A stretch of DNA of 64,000 nt, from assembly GCF_014643255.1 (NCBI RefSeq), contig NZ_BMJI01000008.1, positions 1-64,000 on the forward strand, read 5' to 3'. This stretch comes from Tersicoccus solisilvae. Lineage in GTDB: Bacteria; Actinomycetota; Actinomycetes; Actinomycetales; Micrococcaceae. Positions 7,880 to 17,639 of this stretch are shown here, piece after piece. A program made the position numbers and the translations under genes. Position 1 is the first letter of the stretch; every line of letters begins with the position of its first letter. A model generated the notes under the pieces. It did not search any database. It saw only the letters and a program-made list of their open reading frames with translations, and was not told the origin of the DNA.

Positions 7880-8635
7880 ATGACATCGATGAGGTCGACG
7901 TCCGCGGTGGTGCTGGGGATCACCGCGGTCGCCCTGACTCTGAGCGCGTGCTCCCCCAGCCCGACCGGCGACACCACCGCCTCCGGCAGCTCCGCCTCCG
8001 CCGGCCCGTCGACCGCCGCGTCGTCGGCCTCGGCGACTCCGTCCACCACCACCGCGGCGCCCACCCCCGGCGCGTCCGGGTCCGGCCCGGCATCATCCTC
8101 GCCGGCCCCGACGCCGAGCGCGACCGCGTCCCCGAGCACACCACCGAGCACACCGGCGAGCCCGCGCCCGACGACGACCCCGTCCACCCCGCCCGCCGGG
8201 AGCGCCCCGGTGTGCACGGCCTCGCGCCTGTCCGGCACGGTCGCCCCGCTGCCCGGTGGCGGTGCGGCGGGCAGCGTCTACACCGGTCTGACGGTCCGCA
8301 ACACGTCCGGTGCGGCGTGCCGGCTCTCCGGCTACCCGGGCGTCTCCTTCGTCGGCGGCGGCACCGGCCAGCAGATCGGCGTCCCCGCCCAGCGGGACGA
8401 GACGCAGGCCCCCGTGGCGATCACCCTGCAGCCGGGTCGCAGCGCCCAGGCGCGCCTGCAGATCACGCGGGCGGAGAACTACGGTCAGGTCTGCAACCTG
8501 ACGCCGGCCGACGGCTTCCGCGTGTACCCGCCCAGCGCCACGGACGCCCTCTTCGTCCCGTACACCGCCGCCAACGCGTGCGGGAACCCGAAGATCATCC
8601 TGCTCCACGTCGGCGCCTTCCAGCCGGTGGGCTGA
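7880..8635 (+). CDS. DUF4232 domain lipoprotein
   Basis: A 251-residue exported lipoprotein. The N-terminal signal ends in the lipobox LSAC (Cys at residue 24). An S/T/P/A-rich linker of about 90 residues, probably disordered or wall-spanning, follows, then a C-terminal DUF4232 domain (from about residue 112) with paired Cys and CRLSGYPGVSF. It is anchored to the outer face of the membrane. The function of DUF4232 is unknown. The start follows a leaderless-type promoter. The gene was apparently once duplicated together with the upstream acetyltransferase. Confidence 0.85.
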   Translation: MTSMRSTSAVVLGITAVALTLSACSPSPTGDTTASGSSASAGPSTAASSASATPSTTTAAPTPGASGSGPASSSPAPTPSATASPSTPPSTPASPRPTTTPSTPPAGSAPVCTASRLSGTVAPLPGGGAAGSVYTGLTVRNTSGAACRLSGYPGVSFVGGGTGQQIGVPAQRDETQAPVAITLQPGRSAQARLQITRAENYGQVCNLTPADGFRVYPPSATDALFVPYTAANACGNPKIILLHVGAFQPVG

Positions 8636-8651
8636 CCACCCGACCCCCGGG

Positions 8652-8689
8652 TCCACCCCGCCGCCCGGTTCTGTCGGTGGCGGGGTGGA
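8652..8689 (+). terminator. GC-rich hairpin after the lipoprotein gene
   Basis: TCCACCCCGCC and GGCGGGGTGGA form an 11-bp stem, extendable by 2-3 pairs, around a 13-16 nt loop, 17 nt after the stop codon. There is no T-tract, which is common in high-GC actinobacteria. The right arm abuts the lhr start. Confidence 0.45.
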
Positions 8690-8699
8690 TGATGGAGCC

Positions 8700-11600
8700 G
8701 TGGACGTCCTCGACCGGTTCAGCCCCGCGACCAGCACCTGGTTCCGGGGCGCCTTCACGGCGCCCACCGCCGCCCAGTGCGGCGCGTGGGAGGCCATCTC
8801 AGGAGGCCAGCACGCCCTCGTCGTCGCCCCCACCGGCTCCGGCAAGACCCTGGCCGCCTTCCTGTGGGCGCTCGACTCCTTCCTCGGCGGCCGCGACGGC
8901 GGGCTCGGCCCCCGGGGTGCCGCCCCGGCGGACGCCGACGACGGCAGGCGCGGCACCCGCGTGCTCTACATCTCTCCCCTGAAGGCGCTCGGCGTCGACG
9001 TCGAGCGGAACCTGCGGGCGCCGTTGATCGGCATCACCCAGACCGCCCGCGGGCGGGGGGAGACGCCACCGGACATCACCGTCGGGGTCCGCAGCGGCGA
9101 CACGACCCCGGCGGACCGCCGGCAGCTGCTGTCCCACCCGCCGGACATCCTCATCACCACGCCCGAGTCGCTGTACCTGATGCTCACCTCACGGGCCCGG
9201 GACACCCTGACGGACGTGCACACCATCATCGTCGACGAGGTGCACGCCGTCGCCGGCACCAAACGCGGCGCCCACCTCGCCCTCACCCTGGAACGCCTCG
9301 ACGCCCTGCTCGACCGGCCGGCCCAGCGGATCGGCCTCTCCGCCACGGTCCAGCCGCGCGAGACGGTGGCGCGGTTCCTCGGCGGCAACGCGCCCGTCAC
9401 GATCGTCGCGCCCCCGTCGGGCAAGTCGTGGGACCTGACCGTCACCGTCCCGGTCGAGGACATGACCGAGCTCGGTCCCGCCCCCGTGCTGGAGGGCTCC
9501 GCCGCCGGCACGACGCCGCAGGCCTCGATCTGGCCGCACGTCGAGGAGAAGGTCGTCGACCTGATCGAGGCCAACCGGTCGACCATCGTCTTCGCCAATT
9601 CCCGGCGCCTGGCCGAACGGCTCACCGCCCGGCTGAACGAGATCCACGCGGACCGGCAGCTGCTCGAGCAGGAGGGCGACGTGTGGGCCACCGGCACGGA
9701 CGGCGGGGCGGCGCCGACGGTCCCGGGAGGGACGGCGGGTACCCGCACCGCCACGAAGCCGCCCGCGCAGCTGATGGCCCAGGCCGGGTCCACCTCCGGC
9801 GCCCCTCCCGTGCTCGCCCGCGCCCACCACGGCTCGGTCAGCAAGGACCAGCGCGCCGAGATCGAGGACGACCTCAAGTCGGGCCGGCTGCGCTGCGTCG
9901 TCGCCACCAGCTCGCTGGAACTGGGCATCGACATGGGCGCCGTGGACCTGGTGATCCAGGTCGAATCGCCGCCGTCGGTGGCCAGCGGCCTGCAGCGCGT
10001 CGGCCGCGCCGGGCACCAGGTCGGCGAGATCTCCCGCGGCGTGCTGTTCCCCAAGCACCGCGGCGACCTCGTCAACAGCGCCGTGACCGTGGAGCGGATG
10101 GTCGCCGGGGCCATCGAGTCCCTGTCCATCCCCGCCAACCCGCTGGACATCCTCGCCCAGCAGACCGTGGCCGCCACCGCGCTCGGCACGATCGACGTCG
10201 AGGAGTGGTTCGACACCGTCCGCCGCAGTGCCCCCTTCGCGACGCTGCCCCGGTCCGCGTTCGATGCGACCCTCGACCTGCTGGCCGGGCGCTATCCCTC
10301 GGACGAGTTCGCCGAGCTGCGGCCCCGGATCGTGTGGGACCGCACCGAGGGCACCATCACCGGCCGCCCCGGCGCCCAGCGGCTCGCCGTCACGAGCGGC
10401 GGCACCATCCCGGACCGTGGCCTGTTCGGCGTGTTCATCGTCGGCGAGGAGACCGGGAAGAACCCGCGCCGCGTGGGCGAGCTCGACGAGGAGATGGTGT
10501 ACGAGTCCCGGGTCGGCGACGTCTTCGCGCTCGGGGCCACCAGCTGGCGCATCGAGGACATCACCTACGACCGGGTGCTCGTCTCCCCCGCCTGGGGCCA
10601 GCCGGGCAAGGTGCCGTTCTGGAAGGGCGACTCACTCGGCCGTCCCGTCGAGCTCGGCCGGGCCCTGGGCGGGTTCGTGCGGGAGCTCTCCGCCGCCGAC
10701 GACGCCGTCGCCCGGGAGCGGCTGGCCGCGAGCGGACTCGACGACTGGGCGTGCGACAACCTCCTGGCCTACCTCGGCGAGCAGAAGGAGGCGACCGGCC
10801 AGGTCCCCGACGACCGGACCCTCGTCGTCGAACGCTTCCACGACGAGCTCGGCGACTGGCGGATCGTCCTGCACTCCCCGTTCGGGATGCCCGTGCACGC
10901 GCCGTGGGCCCTCGCCGTCGGCGCCCGGCTGCAGGAGCGGTACGGCCTGGACGGCGCCGCGATGGCCAGCGACGACGGCATCGTGCTGCGCGTGCCCATG
11001 ATGGAGGACGATCCGCCCGGCGCGGAGCTGTTCCTGTTCGAGGAGGACGAGCTCGACGGGCTGATCACCGCCGAGGTGGGCGGCTCGGCGCTGTTCGCGT
11101 CCCGGTTCCGGGAGTGCGCGGCGCGGGCCCTGCTGCTGCCCCGCCGCAACCCGGGCAAGCGATCCCCTCTGTGGCAGCAGCGGCAGCGCTCCGCCCAGCT
11201 GCTCGACGTGGCCCGCAAGTACCCGACGTTCCCGATCATCCTCGAGACGGTGCGCGAGGTGCTGCAGGACGTGTACGACGTCCCGGCGCTGAAGGACATC
11301 AGCGCGCAGGTCGCTCGGCGCGAACTGCGGCTGGTCGAGGTCAGCTCGACGCAGCCGTCCCCGTTCGCCCGGTCCCTGCTGTTCGGCTACATCGCCGGTT
11401 TCCTGTACGAGGGCGACAGCCCGCTGGCCGAACGCCGCGCCGCCGCCCTGTCCCTGGACCCCACCCTGCTCAACGAGCTGCTCGGCCGCGCCGAGCTGCG
11501 CGAACTGCTCGACCCCGGCGTGATCGAACAGACCGAGGCGCAGTTGCAGCACGTCGCGCCGGGGTGGCGGGTCCGCGGCGCCGAGGGGGTGGCCGACCTG

Positions 11601-13706
11601 TTGCGCCTGCTCGGTCCGCTCACCGCCGAGGAGATCGCCGCCCGCACGGAGGACCCCGACGCGGGGCCGGCCGGACCGCCGGGTGGGGCCACCTCCGACG
11701 TGGCCGCCCTGGCGAGCACGGTGCCGGGGGGCACGGCGCCGGAGCAGCCGACGCCGGAGAACTCGACCTCGGATCCGGCCGACACGGCCGGCGCGGAGCC
11801 CGCCGGCGCCCCCACGGCGTCGGTCGCGACGGTCGCGGCCTGGGCCGACGAGCTGGTCCGGGCCAACCGGGCGCTCGCCGTGTCCATCGCCGGCGTCGCC
11901 CGCTATGCGGCGGTCGAGGACGCCGCCCGGTTGCGGGACGCCGCCGGGGTGCCCCTGCCGATGGGCGTGCCCACCGCGTTCATCGAACCGGTGCCGGACC
12001 CGCTCGGCGACCTGGTCGGCCGCTACGCGCGCACCCACGGGCCGTTCCTGGTCGCGGAGGCCGCGCACCGGTTGGGGCTCGGCGTGGCGGTCGTCGCCAC
12101 CGCCCTGCAACGCCTGGCCACCGAGGGCCGCGTCGCGGAGGGAGAGTTCCGGCCCGCCTCCCTGCAGCCGGCCGGATCCGCCGGAGTCACCGAGTGGTGC
12201 GACGTCGAGGTGCTGCGCCGCATCCGCCGGCGCTCGCTCGCCGCCCTGCGCCACGACATCGAGCCCGTCACCCCGGAGGTGTATGCGCGGTTCCTGCCCG
12301 CCTGGCAGCACATCGGCCCGGAGCGGGGCAGCCTGCGCGGCCTGGACGGCGTCCTCACCGTGGTCGACCAGCTCGCCGGGGTGCCGGTGCCCGCCAGTGC
12401 GTGGGAACCGCTGGTGCTGGCGAGCCGGGTCGCCGACTACGCCCCGGCCATGCTCGACGAGCTGATGGCCACCGGCGACGTGCTGGTCAGCGGCGCGGGC
12501 GAACTGGCCGGCAACGACGGGTGGCTCAGTCTGCACCTGGCCGAGTCCGCGGACCTCACCCTCACCCGACAGCCCCTGTTCGTGCCCTCCGGGCTGCAGC
12601 AGGCCATCATCGACTTCCTCTCCCGGGGCGGCGCGTGGTTCTTCCGGCAGCTGGCCGACGCCGTCCGCGGTGCCGCGGGCGCCGTCATCCCCGCGACCGC
12701 GCCGGACGACGGGTCGTTGCCGGCGTCCCCGGCGCGGCCCGCGACCGACGACGAGGTCGCCGCCGCCCTGTGGGCCCTGGTGTGGGCCGGCGTGGTCGGC
12801 AACGACACGTACGCCCCGGTCCGCTCCCTGCTGGCCGGTGGCCACACCGCGCACACCGCCAAGCGGGCGCCGGCCCGGGCCCGCACCGGCGGGGGCCGGT
12901 TCGGCCGGTCCCGGCTGCCCGGTCACCGGCCGGGCCGCGACGGGCTGGCCGCGGTGGGCCGGGAGTCGACCCTGGGCCGGGGCCCGGATCTGCGGTCCTC
13001 GGCGGTCCGGAACCAGACGTCCCGCCCGTCGGCCCTGCCGACCACCGCCGGGCGCTGGTCGCTGCTGCCCGAGTCCTCACTGGATCCCACGGTGCAGGCC
13101 CACGCCATGGCCGAACTGTTGATGGACCGCTACGGGGTCCTCACCCGCGGCTCGGTCGCGGTCGAGGGCACGCCGGGAGGTTTCGGCACCGTCTACAAGG
13201 TGCTCAGCCGGCTCGAGGAGATGGGCCAGGCTCGCCGCGGCTACTTCATCGACGGGCTCGGGGCCGCGCAGTTCTCCGTGCCCGCCACCGTGGACCGGCT
13301 GCGGTCCTTCTCGGAGGAGACGGAGGTGTCCCGGCGCGACCCGGCGGCCCTGTGCCTGGCCGCCACGGACCCGGCCAACCCGTACGGCTCCGCCCTGGCC
13401 TGGCCGGCGCTCGAGGACACCGGACACCGGCCCGGGCGCAAGGCCGGGGCCCTCGTCGCGCTCGTCGACGGCGCGCTCGTGCTGTACGTCGAACGCGGCG
13501 GCAGGACGCTGCTCGTCTTCGACGAGGATCCCGACACCCTGGCCCTGGCCGCCCGGGCCCTGGTCGCCGTCGTGCGGCGGGGCGCCGTCGACAAGCTCGC
13601 CGTCGAGAAGGTCAACGGCCGGTCCGTGCTGGACACGCCCACCGGGTCCGCGCTGGCCGACGCCGGGTTCTACTCCACGCCGCGAGGACTGAGGATCCGT
13701 GCCTGA
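8700..13706 (+). CDS. lhr: ATP-dependent DNA helicase Lhr
   Basis: A very large superfamily 2 helicase (1668 residues from GTG 8700) with 3'-5' DNA or RNA:DNA unwinding activity, involved in DNA repair in mycobacteria. It begins MDVLDRFSPATSTWF. Walker A is APTGSGKT, Walker B is VDEVHAV, motif III is LSATV, and motifs V/VI are SSLELGIDMG and QRVGRAGHQ. The Lhr-specific winged-helix/OB domains and a long C-terminal region follow. Low-complexity insertions lie after residue ~330 and near residues 990-1040. GTG 8700 is preferred over GTG 8685 because family homology begins there and GATGAT lies 6 nt upstream. It overlaps the glycosylase gene by 8 nt, an Lhr-Nei pairing also seen in other actinobacteria. 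Confidence 0.95.
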   Translation: MDVLDRFSPATSTWFRGAFTAPTAAQCGAWEAISGGQHALVVAPTGSGKTLAAFLWALDSFLGGRDGGLGPRGAAPADADDGRRGTRVLYISPLKALGVDVERNLRAPLIGITQTARGRGETPPDITVGVRSGDTTPADRRQLLSHPPDILITTPESLYLMLTSRARDTLTDVHTIIVDEVHAVAGTKRGAHLALTLERLDALLDRPAQRIGLSATVQPRETVARFLGGNAPVTIVAPPSGKSWDLTVTVPVEDMTELGPAPVLEGSAAGTTPQASIWPHVEEKVVDLIEANRSTIVFANSRRLAERLTARLNEIHADRQLLEQEGDVWATGTDGGAAPTVPGGTAGTRTATKPPAQLMAQAGSTSGAPPVLARAHHGSVSKDQRAEIEDDLKSGRLRCVVATSSLELGIDMGAVDLVIQVESPPSVASGLQRVGRAGHQVGEISRGVLFPKHRGDLVNSAVTVERMVAGAIESLSIPANPLDILAQQTVAATALGTIDVEEWFDTVRRSAPFATLPRSAFDATLDLLAGRYPSDEFAELRPRIVWDRTEGTITGRPGAQRLAVTSGGTIPDRGLFGVFIVGEETGKNPRRVGELDEEMVYESRVGDVFALGATSWRIEDITYDRVLVSPAWGQPGKVPFWKGDSLGRPVELGRALGGFVRELSAADDAVARERLAASGLDDWACDNLLAYLGEQKEATGQVPDDRTLVVERFHDELGDWRIVLHSPFGMPVHAPWALAVGARLQERYGLDGAAMASDDGIVLRVPMMEDDPPGAELFLFEEDELDGLITAEVGGSALFASRFRECAARALLLPRRNPGKRSPLWQQRQRSAQLLDVARKYPTFPIILETVREVLQDVYDVPALKDISAQVARRELRLVEVSSTQPSPFARSLLFGYIAGFLYEGDSPLAERRAAALSLDPTLLNELLGRAELRELLDPGVIEQTEAQLQHVAPGWRVRGAEGVADLLRLLGPLTAEEIAARTEDPDAGPAGPPGGATSDVAALASTVPGGTAPEQPTPENSTSDPADTAGAEPAGAPTASVATVAAWADELVRANRALAVSIAGVARYAAVEDAARLRDAAGVPLPMGVPTAFIEPVPDPLGDLVGRYARTHGPFLVAEAAHRLGLGVAVVATALQRLATEGRVAEGEFRPASLQPAGSAGVTEWCDVEVLRRIRRRSLAALRHDIEPVTPEVYARFLPAWQHIGPERGSLRGLDGVLTVVDQLAGVPVPASAWEPLVLASRVADYAPAMLDELMATGDVLVSGAGELAGNDGWLSLHLAESADLTLTRQPLFVPSGLQQAIIDFLSRGGAWFFRQLADAVRGAAGAVIPATAPDDGSLPASPARPATDDEVAAALWALVWAGVVGNDTYAPVRSLLAGGHTAHTAKRAPARARTGGGRFGRSRLPGHRPGRDGLAAVGRESTLGRGPDLRSSAVRNQTSRPSALPTTAGRWSLLPESSLDPTVQAHAMAELLMDRYGVLTRGSVAVEGTPGGFGTVYKVLSRLEEMGQARRGYFIDGLGAAQFSVPATVDRLRSFSEETEVSRRDPAALCLAATDPANPYGSALAWPALEDTGHRPGRKAGALVALVDGALVLYVERGGRTLLVFDEDPDTLALAARALVAVVRRGAVDKLAVEKVNGRSVLDTPTGSALADAGFYSTPRGLRIRA

Positions 13707-14523
13707 GGGGGACACCGTGTGGCGCAGCGCCCGCAACCTCGACCGGGCCCTGGCGGGCCAGGTGCTCACCCGCTGCGACCTGCGGGTCCCGTCCGTCGCC
13801 ACCGTCGACCTGACCGGGCAGACCGTGCACGGCGTCGTCTCCCGCGGCAAGCACCTGTTGATGAGGATCGGCGAGCAGACCATCCACTCCCACCTGAAGA
13901 TGGAGGGCTCCTGGCACCTTTACCCGCCGCAGGGGCGATGGCGCCGGCCGGCCCACTCGGCGCGTGCGGTGCTCGGGACCGCCACGGCCACCGCGGTCGG
14001 CTTCTCCCTCGGCAAGCTCGAGGTGTTCCCCACCGCGCAGGAGGAGGAGCACGTCGGCCATCTCGGCCCCGACCTGCTCGGCCCGGACTGGGACGCCGGC
14101 GAGGCCCTGACCCGGCTGCGCGCGCACCCCGGTCGCGCCGTCGGCCAGGCGCTGCTGGACCAGCGCAACCTCGCGGGCATCGGCAACATCTACCGCTGCG
14201 AGGTCTGCTTCCTCACCGGCGTGCACCCGCTCACCGCCGTCGCCGACGTGGCGGACCTGGCCCGGCTGGTCGACCGTGCCCACCGGCTGCTGCAGCTGAA
14301 CCGGGAGAGCGCGGTCGCGATCGTGACGACCGGCAACACCCGGCGCGGCGAGGAGAACTGGGTGTACGGGCGGACCGGTCGGCCCTGCCGGCGGTGCGGG
14401 ACGCCGATCGTGCGCGCCGAGGCCGGCAACACCGAGCTCGACGTGCGGGAGTACTGGTTCTGCCCGCGCTGCCAGCCCGTCCCGGAACACCCGGGCGACG
14501 CCGTCGTCCCGGCCGCCGACTGA
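13699..14523 (+). CDS. nei: Fpg/Nei family DNA glycosylase (Nei2-like)
   Basis: Excises oxidised bases and nicks the abasic site (base excision repair). The 274-residue protein begins MPEGDTVWR, giving the catalytic N-terminal Pro2 and Glu3. It has the H2TH segment with LLDQRNLAGIGNIYRCE and a C-terminal zinc finger CRRCGTP...CPRC. The motif order fits Nei2 of actinobacteria better than Fpg. GTG 13699 lies inside the end of lhr (8-nt overlap), so the pair is co-transcribed and probably functionally linked in repair. Confidence 0.93.
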   Translation: MPEGDTVWRSARNLDRALAGQVLTRCDLRVPSVATVDLTGQTVHGVVSRGKHLLMRIGEQTIHSHLKMEGSWHLYPPQGRWRRPAHSARAVLGTATATAVGFSLGKLEVFPTAQEEEHVGHLGPDLLGPDWDAGEALTRLRAHPGRAVGQALLDQRNLAGIGNIYRCEVCFLTGVHPLTAVADVADLARLVDRAHRLLQLNRESAVAIVTTGNTRRGEENWVYGRTGRPCRRCGTPIVRAEAGNTELDVREYWFCPRCQPVPEHPGDAVVPAAD

Positions 14524-14570
14524 TGCCTTCCCCGGCGGCCGCCCCGGACCGCCGCCCCTAGACTGGAGCC

Positions 14571-15491
14571 GTGATGTCCTCGCCGCTGCCCGTGCGCAAC
14601 GGCGTCAACGCCACCCGCGTGCGGTTGCCCGGCGACGGCCCCTGGGCCACGGCGCTGGACTACCTGCTGGACCGGTGGGGGCACGTCGATCCGGACGGCA
14701 TCCGGGCCCGGTTCGACGGCGGCGAGGTGGCCGCCGCCGACGGCACCCGCCTGACCGCGACCACCCCGCTGAGCGCCCACACCTTCATCTGGTACTACCG
14801 TGACCTGCCCACCGAGACGCCGATCCCGTTCGACGTCGACGTCCTGCACGAGGACGACCACCTGCTCGTCGCGGACAAGCCCCACTTCCTGCCCACCACG
14901 CCGGGCGGCGGGTACGTCAGCGAGTCGGCGCTGGTCCGCCTGCGGGTGCGCACCGGCATCGACGACCTCACCCCGGTGCACCGGCTGGACCGGATGACCG
15001 CCGGCGTCGTCCTCTTCGCCAAGGATCCGGCCACGCGCGGCCGCTACCAGGTGCTGTTCGAGCGTCGGCAGGTGCGCAAGGAGTACGAGGCGCTCGCCGG
15101 GGTCCGGGACGACCTGGACCTGCCCGTCACGGTGCGCAGCCGGATCGAGAAGTCCCCTACCTACCTGCTGGCCCGCGAGGTGCCGGGTCCCCCGAACGCG
15201 GAGACCGTCGTCGAACTCGCCGAGGTGCTCGAGGACCGGTCCGACCCGGCCGCGGAGCGGGTAGGCCGGTACCGGCTGCGCCCGCGCACCGGCAAGACGC
15301 ACCAGTTGCGCGTGCACATGGCGTCGTTGGGCCTGGGGATCCGCGGCGACCGGTACTACCCGGTGCTGCAGGACGAGGCGCCCGACGACCACGCCCGGCC
15401 CCTGGGCCTGCTCGCCCGGTCGGTCGCCTTCACGGACCCGATCACCGGCCGCGAGGTCACCTTCTCCAGCCGGCGCAGCCTGGCCCCCTGA
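14571..15491 (+). CDS. RluA-type RNA pseudouridine synthase
   Basis: A 306-residue enzyme converting uridine to pseudouridine in rRNA or tRNA. The catalytic motif is VHRLDRMTAG (Asp within HRLDR), followed by the family signature RPRTGKTHQLRVHMASLG. No clear S4 domain is visible at the N-terminus. TAGACT at 14559-14564 is followed by 6 nt and GTG 14571, so a leaderless start at the GTG is favoured over ATG 14574. The target position in RNA cannot be inferred. Confidence 0.9.
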   Translation: MMSSPLPVRNGVNATRVRLPGDGPWATALDYLLDRWGHVDPDGIRARFDGGEVAAADGTRLTATTPLSAHTFIWYYRDLPTETPIPFDVDVLHEDDHLLVADKPHFLPTTPGGGYVSESALVRLRVRTGIDDLTPVHRLDRMTAGVVLFAKDPATRGRYQVLFERRQVRKEYEALAGVRDDLDLPVTVRSRIEKSPTYLLAREVPGPPNAETVVELAEVLEDRSDPAAERVGRYRLRPRTGKTHQLRVHMASLGLGIRGDRYYPVLQDEAPDDHARPLGLLARSVAFTDPITGREVTFSSRRSLAP

Positions 15492-15535
15492 CCGGTGCCG
15501 GTGCCGGCACCGGCCTGCGGCTCTACACTCGGAGC

Positions 15536-16129
15536 GTGGATCCGGGTGTGCTGGCGTCGTTCCTGCCGGTGCTGTACCCGGCGATCCTCGTCGCGGTGGC
15601 CATCGACGCCTTCATTCCGCCGCTGCCCGCGGAGATCCTCACGATCACCGCCGGCGCCATGAGCGCCCACCGCGATGCCGACCCGCTGTTGACGTGGATC
15701 GCCGCGTTCCTCGGCTGCTGGATCGGGGACCTGGCCGTGTACCTGCTGTTCCGCCGCGAGCTCACCGGACTGCTCGTGCGGTGGCGCTGGGGCCGGGCGG
15801 TGCGACGGCAGCTCGACGCCGCGATCGCCCGGGCCGGCCGGTCCGCCACCGACGCCGCGCTGATCGCCGTCCGCTTCCTGCCCGGAGGCAGGACCGCGTC
15901 GATGGCCGCCGCCGGCATCAGCCGGGTCCCCGGCCGCCGCGTGGTGGTGCTTGATGGCGTCGGCTCCGCCCTGTGGGCGGTGTGGACCGTGGGACTCGGC
16001 TTCGTCACCGGCACCGCGGTGGACCTGCCGGTGTGGGCCGGATCCCTGATCGGCAGCGGCATCGGCCTGATCAGCGGCACGGTGATCGCGGGGGTCCTGG
16101 CCTGGCGCTCCCGCCGGGCCCGGCGCTGA
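15536..16129 (+). CDS. DedA/VTT-domain membrane protein
   Basis: A 197-residue integral membrane protein of the DedA (SNARE-associated / VTT) family, linked to lipid scrambling, probably undecaprenyl-phosphate or phospholipid flipping. The re-entrant segment IDAFIPPLPAEILTITAG and the Arg-rich AVRFLPGGRTASMAAAG are typical. About 5 hydrophobic segments are visible. TACACT (15524-15529) ends 6 nt before the GTG start, with GTGCCG 17 nt further upstream as a possible -35, so the transcript is probably leaderless. Confidence 0.87.
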   Translation: MDPGVLASFLPVLYPAILVAVAIDAFIPPLPAEILTITAGAMSAHRDADPLLTWIAAFLGCWIGDLAVYLLFRRELTGLLVRWRWGRAVRRQLDAAIARAGRSATDAALIAVRFLPGGRTASMAAAGISRVPGRRVVVLDGVGSALWAVWTVGLGFVTGTAVDLPVWAGSLIGSGIGLISGTVIAGVLAWRSRRARR

Positions 16130-16175
16130 CGGGCGTCCCGGTACGCTCTCCCCGGTCCGCCGATACCCTCGTTCC

Positions 16176-17066
16176 ATGAGCTCCACTGCTGACCGTCCCG
16201 GCCCGGATCGATCCGCCCCGGCTCCGGCCGGGCCGCCGGGCGTCGACGGCGGGCGGCACGGGCCCGGACGGCGCTCCGATACGCTCCGGCAGAGCGTCGT
16301 CGTCGTCAGCCTGGTGCTGGCACTGGCCGGTTCCGCGTACGGGTCCGGCGCGTTCGGCGGCACGCCGATCCAGAACGCCTCCAGCGGGGCGCTGGGACCC
16401 GACGCCACGCTGCTCGCCCCCGCCCGGCCGGCGTTCGGCATCTGGAGCGTCATCTACCTCGGGCTGGCGCTCTACGCGATCTGGCAGGCCCTCCCCCGGC
16501 ATCGCGCCGACGCCCGGCAGCGGGTCACCGGCTACCCGGCCGCCGTCTCCATGCTGCTGAACGCGGCCTGGATCCTCATCGCCCAGGCCGGGTGGTTGCC
16601 GCTGACCGTCCCGGTGATCGTGGCCCTGCTCGGGGTGCTGGTCGTGCTGTACCGGCGTCTCGTCACCGGGGCACGTCCTCGCCCGGTGGAGGCCGTGCTC
16701 GTGGACGGCACGTTCGGCCTGTACCTGGGCTGGGTGAGCGTCGCGACGTGCGCGAACGTCACGGCCGCCCTGGCCGCACCGCTGGCCGACGCCGGCGTCG
16801 ACCTCGGTGCCGGCGCGGCCTGGTGGGCGATCCTCGTGCTGGCGGTGGTCGCCGTCGTCGGCGCCGCCGTGGCCCTGGCGGGCGAGGGTCGCGTCGCGCC
16901 CGCGGTCGCCCTGGTCTGGGGCCTGGCCTGGATCGCGGTCTCCCGGCTCGACGGCGAGCTGCGGTCGACGTCGACCGCGGTCACCGCCATCGCGGCCGCC
17001 GTGCTGGTCGCCGGCTGGACCGCCGTCACGCGGGTGAGGGCCACACCGCGCCGTCGGGCAGCCTGA
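16176..17066 (+). CDS. TspO-like (tryptophan-rich sensory) membrane protein
   Basis: A 296-residue membrane protein. Residues 1-45 are a P/G/R-rich cytoplasmic tail, followed by about 7-8 hydrophobic helices. The segment FGIWSVIYLGLALYAIWQ and the later AWILIAQAGW resemble TspO/MBR proteins, but the protein is longer than classical five-helix TspO (about 160 residues), so it belongs to the longer actinobacterial variant. The ligand is unknown. ATG 16176 follows TACCCT by 6 nt. It is convergent with the SRPBCC gene, with 6 nt between. Confidence 0.7.
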   Translation: MSSTADRPGPDRSAPAPAGPPGVDGGRHGPGRRSDTLRQSVVVVSLVLALAGSAYGSGAFGGTPIQNASSGALGPDATLLAPARPAFGIWSVIYLGLALYAIWQALPRHRADARQRVTGYPAAVSMLLNAAWILIAQAGWLPLTVPVIVALLGVLVVLYRRLVTGARPRPVEAVLVDGTFGLYLGWVSVATCANVTAALAAPLADAGVDLGAGAAWWAILVLAVVAVVGAAVALAGEGRVAPAVALVWGLAWIAVSRLDGELRSTSTAVTAIAAAVLVAGWTAVTRVRATPRRRAA

Positions 17067-17072
17067 CCCGGC

Positions 17073-17639
17073 TCAGCCCTCCAGCAGCCGCTTCTCGTAG
17101 CGGGCGTGCAGCCGCTCCCACAACGGGTACCACTGGTCCCACCAGGTGTCCCAGTGCACGGGGTGACCGTCGAGGGCGTCGTGCAGGTGTTCCAGGTGCA
17201 CGTGCCAGCCGGCCAGGACGGTCGCCACCTCGAGGGAGGCGAGGGTCGTGGCGATCGTCAGCCGCACCCGGGATCCGCCGTCGCTCGCGGCCGCGAGGTC
17301 GAACTCGAGCCGCCCGTGCTCACTGTTGGTGATGGCGAAGACCGCGTCCTCGTGGGCGGTCAGCACCGTGCCCTCCCACCAGGGCAGCGGGTCCGGTTGG
17401 CCGTTGAGCCAGCGCAGGTCGAAGGCGGCGCCCTCCCGGGCCTCGCCCCTGGCCTGCGCCCACCACTGCGGGGTGTACGCCGGGTCGGTGATCATCCGCC
17501 ACACCGCGCGCACGTCGTGCCGGTAGTCCCGCTCGAACGTCAGGCGCACCGTGCCGTCGGGATGCTCCGCCGCGGTCCCGAGAGGATGCCGGTTGACGAG
17601 CGTCTGCAATCGCGTGACGTCGCGCCCGGGCGCGCTCAT
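17073..17639 (-). CDS. SRPBCC (START/AHSA1-like) domain protein
   Basis: A 188-residue protein with the hydrophobic-cavity fold used to bind lipids, polyketides or other ligands. [20 protein letters not shown], the Trp-rich [10 protein letters not shown] and the C-terminal helix [12 protein letters not shown] are typical of AHSA1/SRPBCC. The ATG at 17639 overlaps the stop of the SDR gene (ATGA), so the two are co-translated. The ligand is unknown. Confidence 0.85.
   Translation of the reverse strand: MSAPGRDVTRLQTLVNRHPLGTAAEHPDGTVRLTFERDYRHDVRAVWRMITDPAYTPQWWAQARGEAREGAAFDLRWLNGQPDPLPWWEGTVLTAHEDAVFAITNSEHGRLEFDLAAASDGGSRVRLTIATTLASLEVATVLAGWHVHLEHLHDALDGHPVHWDTWWDQWYPLWERLHARYEKRLLEG

Noticed and set aside
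8777-13813. 1678-residue plus-strand frame overlapping lhr, plus long minus-strand frames at 8966-10216 and 10632-12926
   Set aside because: Arg/Pro/Gly-rich shadow translations of lhr in other frames, without domains.
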